This document shows, one piece after another, positions 1 through 8,391 of a stretch of 64,000 nt of DNA. The position numbers and the translations under genes are program-made. This DNA is from Trueperaceae bacterium. Its GTDB lineage: Bacteria; Deinococcota; Deinococci; Deinococcales; Trueperaceae. The first letter of the stretch is position 1. Every line of letters begins with the position of its first letter. Where the stretch lies: NCBI GenBank assembly GCA_023954415.1, contig JAMLIB010000008.1:62001-126000 (forward strand), given 5' to 3'. The notes beneath the pieces were generated by a model. That model had not been told where the DNA came from. It did not search any database and saw only the letters and a list, made by a program, of their open reading frames with translations.

Positions 1-368
1 CATGCCGGCACTGTACCAACCGCTCGCCGGTGCCGCCCGGGCGTCGCGCCATGACCGGCCGAACGGCCGCCGGTCCGTTGTAACGCACCGCCGTGTGCCC
101 GTGCGCTCGGGGGCCCTCCCGCTGCCAGAATCCAGTCATGAACAAGACTTGCGGGGTGGGGAACCACGGGAAGCGCGGCAGTCGACTCATACCGAACGCG
201 ACGGGGACGGCGGTGCGAAGGCCGGTCAGGGTGCCAACCTTCCCGCTCGGGGCCGACGAGGACGCGGAGGCGCTGTTCACCTTCACCTTCGGATCACAGG
301 ACCGCCAAGCGACCACGTACGATGGGACTCTGAGCGGCACGCCAGGGGACGAAGGGGTCGGAGGCGAC

Positions 369-407
369 ATGCACTATACGATCGAGTTGCGAGCGGCGGA
401 CCGGTGA
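369..407 (+). CDS. possible 12-codon leader peptide ahead of nagA
   Basis: A GGAGG at 360-364 stands 4 nt before an ATG at 369. The ORF reads MHYTIELRAADR and stops with a TGA whose first two bases are the last two of the GTG start of nagA (GTGA overlap). nagA itself has only a weak ribosome binding site, so translational coupling is possible. The reading frame stays open back to an ATG at 138, so this could instead be the tail of an unrecognised protein of about 89 residues with GC-rich third positions. A TATACGAT stretch inside it also resembles a -10 box, which would argue against translation. Nothing else is recognised in bases 1-368. Confidence 0.3.
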   Translation: MHYTIELRAADR

Positions 408-1711
408 CGGACGGCGCGGTTCCGCGCCCCGGGGCCGGCTTCGTGGTGCGAGGCGGCACCCTAGTCCTCCCCGACGGACTGGCGCCTGGCGCGGCGCTGG
501 TCGTGGTCGACGGGACGATCGCGGCCGTCGTGCCCGAGTCGGAGCTGACGGCGGACCAACTGGCCGCACCCACGCTCGACGCCGGCGGCGCCTACGTGCT
601 GCCTGGCCTCGTCGACATCCATACCCACGGCGCCAGCGGCCGGCTGTTCAACGAAGCCGACGACGAGGCGTGGTCGAGCATCCTCGCGACGCAGCTCGCG
701 CACGGCGTCACGAGCGTGCTGCCTACGACGCTGACGGCGAGCATCCCGGAGCTCACGGCCGCGCTGGCACAAGGGCGGCGGTGGCTGCGCTCGCCGGCCG
801 CCCGGTCGGCGCGCGACGGAACGCCACGCGACCGTACGCCGTACGAGCCGGACCCCGGCGACGGGGCGCCGGCGCACGCCCAGGTTCTCGGGATGCACGT
901 GGAAGGCCCGTACTTCGCCCTCGCGCAGTCGGGTGCCCAGGACCCTGCACACATCCGGAACCCGGACGACGGCACCGTGGACGAACTCCTCGCCTACGCC
1001 GACGCCATCAGGCTGATGAGCTTCGCGCCCGAGCTGCCCGGCGCGCTGGAACTGACGTCCAGGCTGAGCGCGCTCGGCATCGTGCCGGCCGCCGGCCACT
1101 CGAGCGCCAGGGACGAGCACCTGGCGGCGGCCATGGCGCGCGGGCTCACGCACGTCATCCACCTGTTCAGCGCCCAGTCCACCACCGTGCGCGAGGGCCC
1201 GTGGCGCAAGCCCGGGCTGCTGGAGGCCTCGCTCGCGTTCGACGGCCTCACCGTCGAGGTGATCGCCGACCACCGCCACCTCCCGACGACGCTCCTGCGC
1301 CTCGCGTACAAGGCCATCGGTCCGGACCGCCTCTGCATCGTCAGCGACGCGACGCACGGCGCCGGCATGCCCGAGGGGACGGAGCTGAAGCTCGGCGGCC
1401 TCGACATCGTCGTAGGGCCCGGCGTGGCCATGCTGAAGGACCTCACCGCGTTCGCGGGCAGCACGACGCTCCTCGACCGCATGCTCCAGGTGATGCACTT
1501 CGAGGTCGGCCTGCCGCTGGCGGAGGTCGTGCGCATGGCCTCGCTCAACCCGGCCAGGGCCGTCGGCGCGGCCGGGCGCAAGGGGAGCCTCGAGCCCGGC
1601 AAGGACGCCGACTTCGCGCTCTTCTCGCCCGCCCTCGAACCGCTGGCCGCGTACATAGGCGGCGCCCGCGCCGTTCCCAAGAGTGTGAGCGTCACAGGAG
1701 CGGACGGTTGA
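404..1711 (+). CDS. nagA: N-acetylglucosamine-6-phosphate deacetylase
   Basis: Hydrolyses GlcNAc-6-phosphate to glucosamine-6-phosphate and acetate in the cytoplasm, the entry step for amino-sugar and recycled cell-wall sugar use. The 435-residue protein has the amidohydrolase layout: an N-terminal beta-sandwich strand set, HTHG near residue 70, the metal-binding Glu in VEGPYF, His in AGHSSA and HLFSA, and the catalytic Asp in SDATHGAG, ending with the typical LNPARAVG...KGSLEPGKDADF segment. The frame is open far upstream, but homology begins at FVVRGGTLV, so GTG 404 is chosen; it overlaps a small upstream ORF by 4 nt. A stretch rich in Ala, Arg and Pro around residues 125-165 looks like a lineage-specific loop. 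No other nag gene is nearby. Confidence 0.9.
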   Translation: MTDGAVPRPGAGFVVRGGTLVLPDGLAPGAALVVVDGTIAAVVPESELTADQLAAPTLDAGGAYVLPGLVDIHTHGASGRLFNEADDEAWSSILATQLAHGVTSVLPTTLTASIPELTAALAQGRRWLRSPAARSARDGTPRDRTPYEPDPGDGAPAHAQVLGMHVEGPYFALAQSGAQDPAHIRNPDDGTVDELLAYADAIRLMSFAPELPGALELTSRLSALGIVPAAGHSSARDEHLAAAMARGLTHVIHLFSAQSTTVREGPWRKPGLLEASLAFDGLTVEVIADHRHLPTTLLRLAYKAIGPDRLCIVSDATHGAGMPEGTELKLGGLDIVVGPGVAMLKDLTAFAGSTTLLDRMLQVMHFEVGLPLAEVVRMASLNPARAVGAAGRKGSLEPGKDADFALFSPALEPLAAYIGGARAVPKSVSVTGADG

Positions 1712-1745
1712 CGGAATCTCAACCGAAACGGGCCCTGGCTTGCGC

Positions 1746-1751
1746 TAGCAT
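1746..1751 (+). promoter_or_regulatory. -10 box (TAGCAT) for a leaderless mRNA
   Basis: TAGCAT ends exactly 6 nt before the ATG at 1758. No Shine-Dalgarno is present. This is the TANNNT spacing of leaderless genes in Deinococcus, placing the transcript start at or next to the A of the start codon. Confidence 0.5.
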
Positions 1752-1757
1752 CCGCCC

Positions 1758-3800
1758 ATGGTTACTCCGCACCCCGTTCGGACCCTTAGGCTCCTGTCGA
1801 CCCTGGCATTGGGGGTACTCATGACCGCTTTCGCGTTCGCGCAGGGGGCCGACCAGGCCGACCTGCCGGTCACCCGCGTCGTGCTCTTCACCAACGGCGT
1901 CGGCTACTTCGAGCATGAGGGGACCGTCACGGGCAACCAGGTCCTGAACCTGGAAGTGCCGCGTAGCGAGATGGACGACATGCTCCAGAGCCTCGTGCTG
2001 CAGGACTTCGGCGGTGGCGCCATCAGGCCCGTGCGCTACACGGCGCGCGACCCGCTCGAACGCGTGCTCGACGGCTACCGCGTGGACGTGTCCCAGAACC
2101 TCACCCTCGAGGACGTGCTCGCCCAGGCGCGCGGCGAGGTCGTCGAGCTCGTCGGCGGCCGGACCGTCAAGGGCACCGTCGTCGGTACCGAGCGCGTCCA
2201 GGCCCCGGAACAGGCGCCTAGGACGTTCGTGACGCTGGCGACGAGCTCCGGCGTGGCGCGCGTCGCGCTCGACGAGTTCGACGAGGTGCGCTTCGAGGAC
2301 GAGGCGCTCAAGGCGCAACTCGACGCCGCCCTCACGGCGCTCTCGACCTATGCAGGCGAGGAGACCGCCACGGTCAGCCTCGCGTTCGAGGGGGAGGGCG
2401 AGCGCCAGGTCCGCATCGCCTACCTGCGCGAGATGCCCGTCTGGAAGAGCACGTACCGCCTCGTCCTCGGCGACGCCGGCAAGGCGACCCTCCAGGGCTG
2501 GGCCATCGTCGACAACCCGACCAACACGCGGCTTGACGGCGTCCAGATGAGCTTCGTCGCCGGGCAGCCGATCTCCTTCATCACGGACCTCTACGAGCCC
2601 ATCTACCTTGAGCGTCCGCGCGTCAGGACCGAGCTCGCGGCCGGCATCGCCCCTGGCGCCGACTCCGAGGTTTTCATGGCCAACGAGATGGCGGACATGT
2701 CCGCCGCCCGCATGTACGCGATGCCCGCTCCCGCGGTGGCCGGGGCCGCCGCTCCTCAGCTGGGCGGCGCCGGCGTCGAGGCCATGGCGACCGGCACGCG
2801 TGGGGGCGCCACGTTCAGCTACGACGTCTCTCAGCCCGTCACCGTCGGCGCGTACGAGTCCGCCATGGTGCCCATCGTCCTCACGGACGTGAGCGCCGAG
2901 CAGCTCTCCATCTACTCCGAGGCGACCCTCGCCGGCAACCCGCTGCGCGCCGTGCGCCTCACGAACGACACGGGTCTGCACCTGGCCGCCGGCACCGTGA
3001 CGCTCTACGACGCCGGTGGCTTCGCCGGCACCGCGCAGATGTCCGACGTCATCCCCGGCGACGCGCGCATCCTCAGCTACGCCGTCGACCTCGAGCTGGC
3101 GCTCGACGTCGAGCGGGGCCAGGGGGAGGAGCAGGTAACGGCCATCCGCCTCGTGAACGGCATGTTCGAGAGCACCGTCCGCACGCGCAGCACGACCGAT
3201 GTCACCATCGCCACCCGCACGGACGACGCGCGCTTCCTCGTCGTCGAGCTGCCGCGCGTGCCCGGCTTCGACGTGGTCTCGCCGCGACCCGCCCCGCTCA
3301 TGACCGACACTAGCTACCGCTTCGGCGTCTCCATCGACGGCGGCACCAACGCCGACCTGCCGACGCAGCTGAGCTGCGACGACACCTCGGCCGCCTGCCG
3401 GTTGACAGTGGTGTTCGAGCGCACGGACCTGCGCAGGGTGGGCGTGAGCGGCACGTCACCCGACACGCTCCTCTACTACCTGCAGAACGCCGAGCTGAGC
3501 GATGCGGATCGCGCCAAGCTCGAGCAGCTCTCCGACCTCAAGGGTCAGTACGCCACGCTGCAGCGCGAAGGCGACTCCCTCGCCGCGCGCGCCGCCGAGA
3601 TCGACAGCGAGCAGTCGCGCATCCGCCAGAACATGGCCCAGCTCGACCGCAACTCCACCCTGTACCGCCGCTACGTAGACGACCTCACCGCGCAGGAGGA
3701 CGAGTTGGCAGCGTCGTCCGAACGCCGCGCCGAGGTGCGCGCCGAGCTCGCCGCCATGCAAGAGCGGATCGACGCCCTCATCGGCAGCTTGGGGCAGTGA
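1758..3800 (+). CDS. secreted DUF4139 domain-containing protein
   Basis: 680 residues with an N-terminal signal peptide (hydrophobic stretch near residues 12-28 ending AFAQ). The middle carries the DUF4139 signature: MPVWKSTYRL, LQGWAIVDNPTN, and the PISFITDLYEPIYLERP block near residues 265-290. A Gly/Ala/Met-rich linker at about 315-350 precedes a beta-rich region, and the last 110 residues (from about 570) are charged and coiled-coil-like. Family members are exported and of unknown function; some resemble the mucoidy inhibitor A group. No enzyme motif is visible. Translation probably starts on a leaderless mRNA. The stop overlaps the start of the Gre-like gene by 4 nt, so the two are co-transcribed, although one product is exported and the other cytoplasmic. 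Confidence 0.8.
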   Translation: MVTPHPVRTLRLLSTLALGVLMTAFAFAQGADQADLPVTRVVLFTNGVGYFEHEGTVTGNQVLNLEVPRSEMDDMLQSLVLQDFGGGAIRPVRYTARDPLERVLDGYRVDVSQNLTLEDVLAQARGEVVELVGGRTVKGTVVGTERVQAPEQAPRTFVTLATSSGVARVALDEFDEVRFEDEALKAQLDAALTALSTYAGEETATVSLAFEGEGERQVRIAYLREMPVWKSTYRLVLGDAGKATLQGWAIVDNPTNTRLDGVQMSFVAGQPISFITDLYEPIYLERPRVRTELAAGIAPGADSEVFMANEMADMSAARMYAMPAPAVAGAAAPQLGGAGVEAMATGTRGGATFSYDVSQPVTVGAYESAMVPIVLTDVSAEQLSIYSEATLAGNPLRAVRLTNDTGLHLAAGTVTLYDAGGFAGTAQMSDVIPGDARILSYAVDLELALDVERGQGEEQVTAIRLVNGMFESTVRTRSTTDVTIATRTDDARFLVVELPRVPGFDVVSPRPAPLMTDTSYRFGVSIDGGTNADLPTQLSCDDTSAACRLTVVFERTDLRRVGVSGTSPDTLLYYLQNAELSDADRAKLEQLSDLKGQYATLQREGDSLAARAAEIDSEQSRIRQNMAQLDRNSTLYRRYVDDLTAQEDELAASSERRAEVRAELAAMQERIDALIGSLGQ

Positions 3801-4306
3801 GCAGGGCGTTCGTCAAGGAGGACGCCTCCGGCGAGGACGTGGTGGTCACCCATCGCCCGCCTCTGCCGGACGGCGTGCCCAACCTCGTCACGCCCGCCGG
3901 GCTGGCGGCGCTCGAACGGGAGCGCGACGAACGCAGGCACGAGTTGGAGGCCATCGCGGCCTCCGAGCCTACGCCGGAGGGCCGGCGGAAGCTGGCCGCC
4001 GCCGAGGAGGAGTTGGAGCTCCTCCTCGGCCGCATCGCCACCGCCCAGGTGGTCGCGCCGCCCCGCGACCCCGACGTGGTCGACGTCGGGGCGACGGTGC
4101 TCGTCCGCTACCTGACGGGCCCGCAGGCCGGCCGTACCGCCGAGTTCACCCTCGTCGGGGTGGACGAGGCGGACCCGCTCGAGGGTCGCGTGGCGTTCAC
4201 GGCGCCCGTCGCGCAGGCGCTCCTCGGCAAGCGCGTCGGCGCGGAGGGTGCGTTCAAGGCCGGCAACGCCGAGCTGGTCGTGCAGCTCGAGTCGGTGAGC
4301 TACTGA
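3797..4306 (+). CDS. GreA/GreB-family transcription factor with shortened coiled coil
   Basis: 169 residues. The C-terminal part (about 95-169) matches the FKBP-like Gre domain that binds the RNA polymerase secondary channel: GATVLVRYL, FTLVGVDEADP, APVAQALLGKRVG. The N-terminal helical hairpin (about 31-86) starts VTPAGLAALE and ends AQVV as in GreA, but is about 14 residues shorter than the GreA hairpin. The tip reads EPTPEG instead of the GreA tip GDLxEN with its two catalytic acidic residues. It may therefore bind polymerase without stimulating RNA cleavage, like Rnk or Gfh1-type relatives (inference). About 28 extra residues precede the hairpin. GTG 3797 overlaps the upstream stop by 4 nt. 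Confidence 0.75.
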   Translation: MSRAFVKEDASGEDVVVTHRPPLPDGVPNLVTPAGLAALERERDERRHELEAIAASEPTPEGRRKLAAAEEELELLLGRIATAQVVAPPRDPDVVDVGATVLVRYLTGPQAGRTAEFTLVGVDEADPLEGRVAFTAPVAQALLGKRVGAEGAFKAGNAELVVQLESVSY

Positions 4307-4315
4307 GGCGCCCGG

Positions 4316-4386
4316 CCGCGGCCCGCCCCGGTCGTGCGGCGCCGGACGGCCGGCCGTTCGGCCGAGGAACCGTAGCGGGGCCGCGG
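4316..4386. terminator. inverted repeats between convergent genes
   Basis: Arms CCGCGGCCC (4316-4324) and GGGCCGCGG (4378-4386) enclose a second hairpin, CGGCCG-TT-CGGCCG (4351-4364). It lies between the convergent gre-like and kinase genes, which suggests a bidirectional terminator, but there is no T-run. Confidence 0.35.
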
Positions 4387-4387
4387 G

Positions 4388-5362
4388 TCAGAACCGGACG
4401 ACGCCGCTCCCCTCGGTGGTGAACGCGAGCGGCACCTCCCGCAACCCCGCCAGGACCGAACGCACCTCCTCCTGCTGGCCGTCCGGGCAACAGACGAGCA
4501 GGTAGCCGCCGATCTTGCCGCCCGGCACCTGGGCGCTCGCGCCGGTCGCCGCGACGCGCGCCGTGAGCGCGAGCACGTCCGCGTCGACGAAGTCGCCCGG
4601 CAGGCGCTGCTTGAGGCGCTGTTGCTCGCCTACGCACCAGGCCACCGTGCCGAGGTCGCCGGCCGCCAAGGCGCCGGCGAGCCGCATGGCCACCGCCTTG
4701 ATGTCATGCAGCACGGGCAAGGCGTGGTCGATGCGCGAGACGAGCGTCGCGAGCGACGGTCCGGTGAGGCCGGTGCGCCCCGTCGCGAAGAGCATGAGGG
4801 AGCCGACCACGGCCGCGCGCGCGGCGTCGGTCATGCCCAGCGGCACGTCCGTTACGCTCGCGCCGGCGTAGCGCAGCTGCCGCAACCCGCCTCTGGCGGA
4901 GATGTTGGCGTCGTGGTAGCCCGACGCGCCCCCGAGCTCCTCCACTTCCAGCCGCGCGGCCGCCGCCCCGACCGCCGCGGGCTCCGCCGCAGCGCCGCGC
5001 GCCGCGAGCATGGCGTGGACGAGCGCCGTGCAGATCGCCCCCGAGGCGCCGAGCCCGCTGTTGCCTGCCACGTCGAGCCACACACCGACGCGCGCCGGCT
5101 CCAGCCCTTCGCCGAAGGTCGTGAGCGCGGCGCGCACGAGGTCGTTGCGGACGCCGGCGGCGGAGGCCGCCGACTCGGCCCGGCCCTCGGCCACGACCTC
5201 GAAGCGTCCGTCGAGGCTGGGCAGCCACGTGACCCGCGCGGCCAACGAGATGGTGGCGCTGAGCGTGACGCCGCCGAACCGCTCGGCGTACGGCTTCACG
5301 TCCGTCAGGCCGCCGGCGAGGGGCACGCGCAGCGGCGCCCTGGCGATGAGCATCCCGCTCAC
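4388..5362 (-). CDS. GHMP family sugar kinase
   Basis: 324 residues. It opens RAPLRVPLAGGLTD and carries the GHMP ATP-binding loop GNSGLGASGAICTA near residue 105, with the C-terminal GHMP motif around VPGGKIGGYLLVCC. The pattern is closest to heptose-7-phosphate or fucose-type kinases, which phosphorylate a sugar at the anomeric carbon. GTG 5362 overlaps the stop of the upstream nucleotidyltransferase by 4 nt, so kinase and nucleotidyltransferase probably form a two-step sugar activation route (sugar to sugar-1-phosphate to NDP-sugar). An ATG three codons inside (5353) is an alternative start. The substrate cannot be told from sequence alone. Confidence 0.8.
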   Translation of the reverse strand: MSGMLIARAPLRVPLAGGLTDVKPYAERFGGVTLSATISLAARVTWLPSLDGRFEVVAEGRAESAASAAGVRNDLVRAALTTFGEGLEPARVGVWLDVAGNSGLGASGAICTALVHAMLAARGAAAEPAAVGAAAARLEVEELGGASGYHDANISARGGLRQLRYAGASVTDVPLGMTDAARAAVVGSLMLFATGRTGLTGPSLATLVSRIDHALPVLHDIKAVAMRLAGALAAGDLGTVAWCVGEQQRLKQRLPGDFVDADVLALTARVAATGASAQVPGGKIGGYLLVCCPDGQQEEVRSVLAGLREVPLAFTTEGSGVVRF

Positions 5363-6135
5363 CGCCCGTGCCCCTCCGCGAGGAGGCGCCGCACGACGCC
5401 GGCCACGTTGGCCTCGGGCGTCGGGTGGGTGCCGCCGAGGTGCAGGCGCGTGCCGACCACGACGGCGCCGACCTCGGCCTCGCCCGCGTCGATCAGCCGT
5501 TGGAGGTTCGCGAGGGCCCTGACCTCGGCGTTCGCGGCACGAGACGGCGCGCGGGAGCCGCCCGGGACACCGGCGGTGAGCGGACCGGAGGGCGCGCCAC
5601 GGCCGCCCAGCGCGGCGAGCAGCCGCGCCTCGAGCTTCCAGACGCCGCCGTCGCTCAAGGGTCCGGCGCCGCCCCACACGCGCCGGACCCGGTCGCCCTC
5701 GACGGTGGCGAGGAGCTCGGGCCCGGCCTCCGGCTCGGAGACGAGCGTCACGGCGTTGGGCGACCCGTGCGCGTCCAGGGCGGCGAACACCGCGCTCGGC
5801 ACGTACACGTCGCCCTGCCACACGAGCACGCGCGCCGCCCCGGCGAGGCGCTCGGCGAGCAGGCCGAGGGCGTGGCCCGTGCCGAGCGGCTCGTCTTGCC
5901 GCACGTACTCGACGCGCATGCCGCCGAACTCGCTCCCGAAGTACGCGGCGACCTGCTCGGCGTGGTGGCCGACGACGACGTGCACGCGCGCGCCGCCGGC
6001 GCCGGCGGCCTGCGCCATGGTGAGCTCGAGGAACGGGCGGAGCCCCACGGGGTACATGCACTTCTGCAGGTAGGCGCCGAGGCGGCCCATGCGCGTGCCG
6101 CGGCCGGCGGCCAGGCAGACGAACTCCAGGCTCAT
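5359..6135 (-). CDS. sugar-1-phosphate nucleotidyltransferase family protein
   Basis: 258 residues with the NTP-transferase fold: the N-terminal nucleotide loop LAAGRGTRMG, then QKCMYPVGLRPFLE, DEPLGTGHAL near residue 85, and the WQGDVYV segment that replaces the usual NGD metal site. It should join a nucleoside monophosphate to a sugar phosphate. The C-terminal half holds an Ala/Gly/Pro-rich stretch (about 175-200) and lacks an acyltransferase-type left-handed helix. It is followed at a 4-nt overlap by the GHMP kinase and preceded 49 nt upstream by the WYL regulator gene, all on the same strand. Confidence 0.75.
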   Translation of the reverse strand: MSLEFVCLAAGRGTRMGRLGAYLQKCMYPVGLRPFLELTMAQAAGAGGARVHVVVGHHAEQVAAYFGSEFGGMRVEYVRQDEPLGTGHALGLLAERLAGAARVLVWQGDVYVPSAVFAALDAHGSPNAVTLVSEPEAGPELLATVEGDRVRRVWGGAGPLSDGGVWKLEARLLAALGGRGAPSGPLTAGVPGGSRAPSRAANAEVRALANLQRLIDAGEAEVGAVVVGTRLHLGGTHPTPEANVAGVVRRLLAEGHGR

Positions 6136-6184
6136 GCGAACCCCGCCCTAGCGCGCCTCGGCCACGGGCGGCCCGAGCCCCCGC

Positions 6185-7135
6185 TCACTCCGGGTAGGCG
6201 GCGAGGGCTTTCGCCAGCTCGGCGCGCAGGGCGCTGCGCACGAAGTCGGGGGCGACGACCTCGATGGCAGAGCCCCAACCCAGCAGCCACGGAAGGATCT
6301 CCAACGGCCTGCCCTGGGAGTCGCGCGTGGCGGTGACGTGCACGAAGCGCCTGCCTTCGCCCGCGTCGGCACCCAGGCGCAGGCTGCGGTCGCCGTTCTC
6401 CGTCATGCGCTTGGCGACGGTGTCGCCCGCGCGCAGCGTCACCTCGAACTCCTCCCCCACCACGATGCCGAAGGCCGGGTCCAGCCTCGCCTTGGGGTCG
6501 AAGTCGCTCGGGATCTCGTAGTTCTCGTCCCTGAGCATGACGTTCCTCATCCGGGCGAGCTTGAGCACGACGACCTTCTTGTTCTTCGTGCGGTCGAAGG
6601 CGAGGACGTACGGCTCGAGGTTGCGGCGGTTGAGCTCGAAGAAGTAGATCTCCAGCTCGCGCGGGCTGGTCGTCCCGGAGTTGGCCGAGTCGTACTCGCA
6701 GCGCAGGACGCGGCGCTGGAACCAGGCCTGCGCCACGAGGTCGAGCGTCCGGTCCTCCGGGCCCTGCCTGAGGTCGTCGACGCTGCGGAGCAGCGACGTG
6801 CGCGCCGGCTCCGGCACCTGGTTGGCGAGCTTCTCGAGGGCCGTGCGGTAGTGTCGCTCGCCCACCCCCGTATGCGTGAGCAGCCGGGTCGCGCTGTACA
6901 CGGCCAGCGCCTCGACCTCGTTCAGGGCGGAGGCCTTGCGCGGCACGAAGTACCGGCCGTCGCCGTCCTTGCGCAGTTCGACGCCGAGCTGCTCGACGAG
7001 CGTGACGAGGTCGCGCTCGATCGTGCGCCGCGTGCAGCCGTGCTCGCCCGCGAGCTCGACCACGCGGCGGGGCCGCCGAGCGAGCTCCTCCTTCAGCAGC
7101 GCGAGGCGCTGCGCCTTGCCCACGGTGCGGCTCAT
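6185..7135 (-). CDS. WYL domain transcriptional regulator
   Basis: 316 residues. Residues about 1-60 are a winged helix-turn-helix (KAQRLALLKEEL...CTRRTIERDLVTLVEQLG), followed by a helical linker and a WYL-type ligand-sensing region near 130-200 (LRCEYDSANSG, LEPYVLAFDR), then the usual C-terminal extension (ILPWLLGWGSAIEVVAP). WYL proteins are DNA-binding regulators that sense nucleotides or other ligands. The frame is open further upstream, but ATG 7135 matches the start of the HTH and has TACGCT 7 nt before it with no Shine-Dalgarno, so it is taken as a leaderless start. The two genes downstream (sugar activation) may be its targets or simply co-transcribed. Confidence 0.85.
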   Translation of the reverse strand: MSRTVGKAQRLALLKEELARRPRRVVELAGEHGCTRRTIERDLVTLVEQLGVELRKDGDGRYFVPRKASALNEVEALAVYSATRLLTHTGVGERHYRTALEKLANQVPEPARTSLLRSVDDLRQGPEDRTLDLVAQAWFQRRVLRCEYDSANSGTTSPRELEIYFFELNRRNLEPYVLAFDRTKNKKVVVLKLARMRNVMLRDENYEIPSDFDPKARLDPAFGIVVGEEFEVTLRAGDTVAKRMTENGDRSLRLGADAGEGRRFVHVTATRDSQGRPLEILPWLLGWGSAIEVVAPDFVRSALRAELAKALAAYPE

Positions 7136-7142
7136 GCGAGGA

Positions 7143-7148
7143 AGCGTA
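7143..7148 (-). promoter_or_regulatory. -10 box (TACGCT) for leaderless WYL gene
   Basis: On the minus strand TACGCT lies 7 nt before the ATG at 7135, and there is no ribosome binding site. The spacing matches the other leaderless genes in the window. Confidence 0.4.
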
Positions 7149-7309
7149 CCAGCGCGGGGGCCGAGGCGCGGCGCCTCTCGTGCCGCAGGGGGCACCACGA
7201 CCAGGGCGGGGCCGCCCTCGCCGCGCCCATTGCCCGTCGCCCGCTGCCACGTCGAGGGGGCGACGCAGCGCACGTCGCCCCCTCGCGACCTAGCGGTCGC
7301 TCAACGCGC

Positions 7310-8077
7310 TCAAGCCGCGCGCCAACCCCCGTCGGCCGCGACGAGCGCGCCGTTGACCATCTTGGCCTCGTCGGACACGAGGAAGAGGGCGAGGTTCGCG
7401 ATGTCGTCCGGCTGGAGCTGAGCGGGGATCAGGCCGTAGTAGCGCTGCGAGCGGCTCATGCCGTACTGATCGAGCTTGGTCGGGTCGATGCTCGACATGA
7501 TGTTCGTGGCCACGGCGCCCACCACGATCGCGTTGCACGTGATCCCCTTGGGGCCGTACATGAACGCCGTGTTGCGGGTCAGGCCTATCACGGCGTGCTT
7601 GGACATGGTGTACGCCGCGCCGGCCGCGCCGCCGCCAACACCGGCGACGCTCGCGATGTTGAGGATGCTTCCGCCGTTCTCGCCCATCGCCTTGATGGCG
7701 GCCCGGCTGGCGAACGTCGGCCCGTCGACGTTGACGCCCATCACGCGCCGGTAGAGGTCGTCGTCGAGCTCCGCCACCCCTTGGTTGAGGTCCATGACGC
7801 CCGCGTTGTTGACGAGGACGTCGAGCTTACCGAACGCGTCGACGGCGGCCTGGACCATCGCCTCGACCTGGGCGCGGTCCGCCACGTTAGTCTTCACGCC
7901 CTTGATGGTCCCGCCGACCGCGGTCACCTCGTCGATGACCGCCTTCAGGGCCTCCTCGTTCCAGTCGGCTCCGAGCACGCTCGCGCCCTCTGCGGCGAAC
8001 CGTACCGCCATGGCCCGCCCCATGCCCGAACCGGCGCCCGTAACTACCGCGACCTTGCCTGCCAACCTCGAGCTCAC
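7310..8077 (-). CDS. short-chain dehydrogenase/reductase
   Basis: 255 residues, a classical SDR: NAD(P)-binding TGAGSGMG near residue 14, D at the end of the second strand (GADWN, suggesting NAD preference), NNAG near 91, catalytic Ser in NIASVAG, and YTMSK (Tyr/Lys) near 157. The C-terminal PDDIANLALFLVSDEAKMVNGALVAADGG is standard for the 3-oxoacyl reductase/glucose dehydrogenase group. The substrate is not predictable. GTG 8077 is preceded by a strong AAGGAGG. It is a single gene, 174 nt upstream of the WYL regulator, and that gap holds nothing recognisable. Confidence 0.85.
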   Translation of the reverse strand: MSSRLAGKVAVVTGAGSGMGRAMAVRFAAEGASVLGADWNEEALKAVIDEVTAVGGTIKGVKTNVADRAQVEAMVQAAVDAFGKLDVLVNNAGVMDLNQGVAELDDDLYRRVMGVNVDGPTFASRAAIKAMGENGGSILNIASVAGVGGGAAGAAYTMSKHAVIGLTRNTAFMYGPKGITCNAIVVGAVATNIMSSIDPTKLDQYGMSRSQRYYGLIPAQLQPDDIANLALFLVSDEAKMVNGALVAADGGWRAA

Positions 8078-8391
8078 GTCGCCTCCTTAGCGCATGCGGC
8101 CCTGAGCGCGGCCGCCGCGAGGCTCGCTGCGGTCCGGCCCGTGCCGCGACTCTCCTGAACGTTACGCGCCCGCTACGCGCTCGCGCCGTGGCGCTCCGCC
8201 TACGCCCATGTCGGATTAAGTCCTACGCGGGGAGCCCGCGGGCGCAGTAGGCCGCCCGGGCGGGGCGTGGCGCGAGCGGGTGACGGCTAGCGGCGGCCTC
8301 TCCGCCTTTGACGGCCTTATGACGCCCTCCTTCCGCCTCGACGCTACAGTGAGGGTCGACTTCCGAACCGACCATGGAGGTGAAGGCGCCA
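8078..8391. other. divergent intergenic region
   Basis: 314 nt between the SDR gene (minus) and the exported transglutaminase-like gene (plus). It holds the SDR Shine-Dalgarno (complement of CCTCCTT, about 8087-8093), a possible plus-strand -10 box TACAGT (8345-8350) and a GGAGG at 8376-8380 serving GTG 8392. No RNA gene or repeat is seen. Confidence 0.5.

Noticed and set aside
8307-8350. TTTGAC...TACAGT promoter for the transglutaminase-like gene
   Set aside because: Spacing of about 32 nt is incompatible with one promoter.
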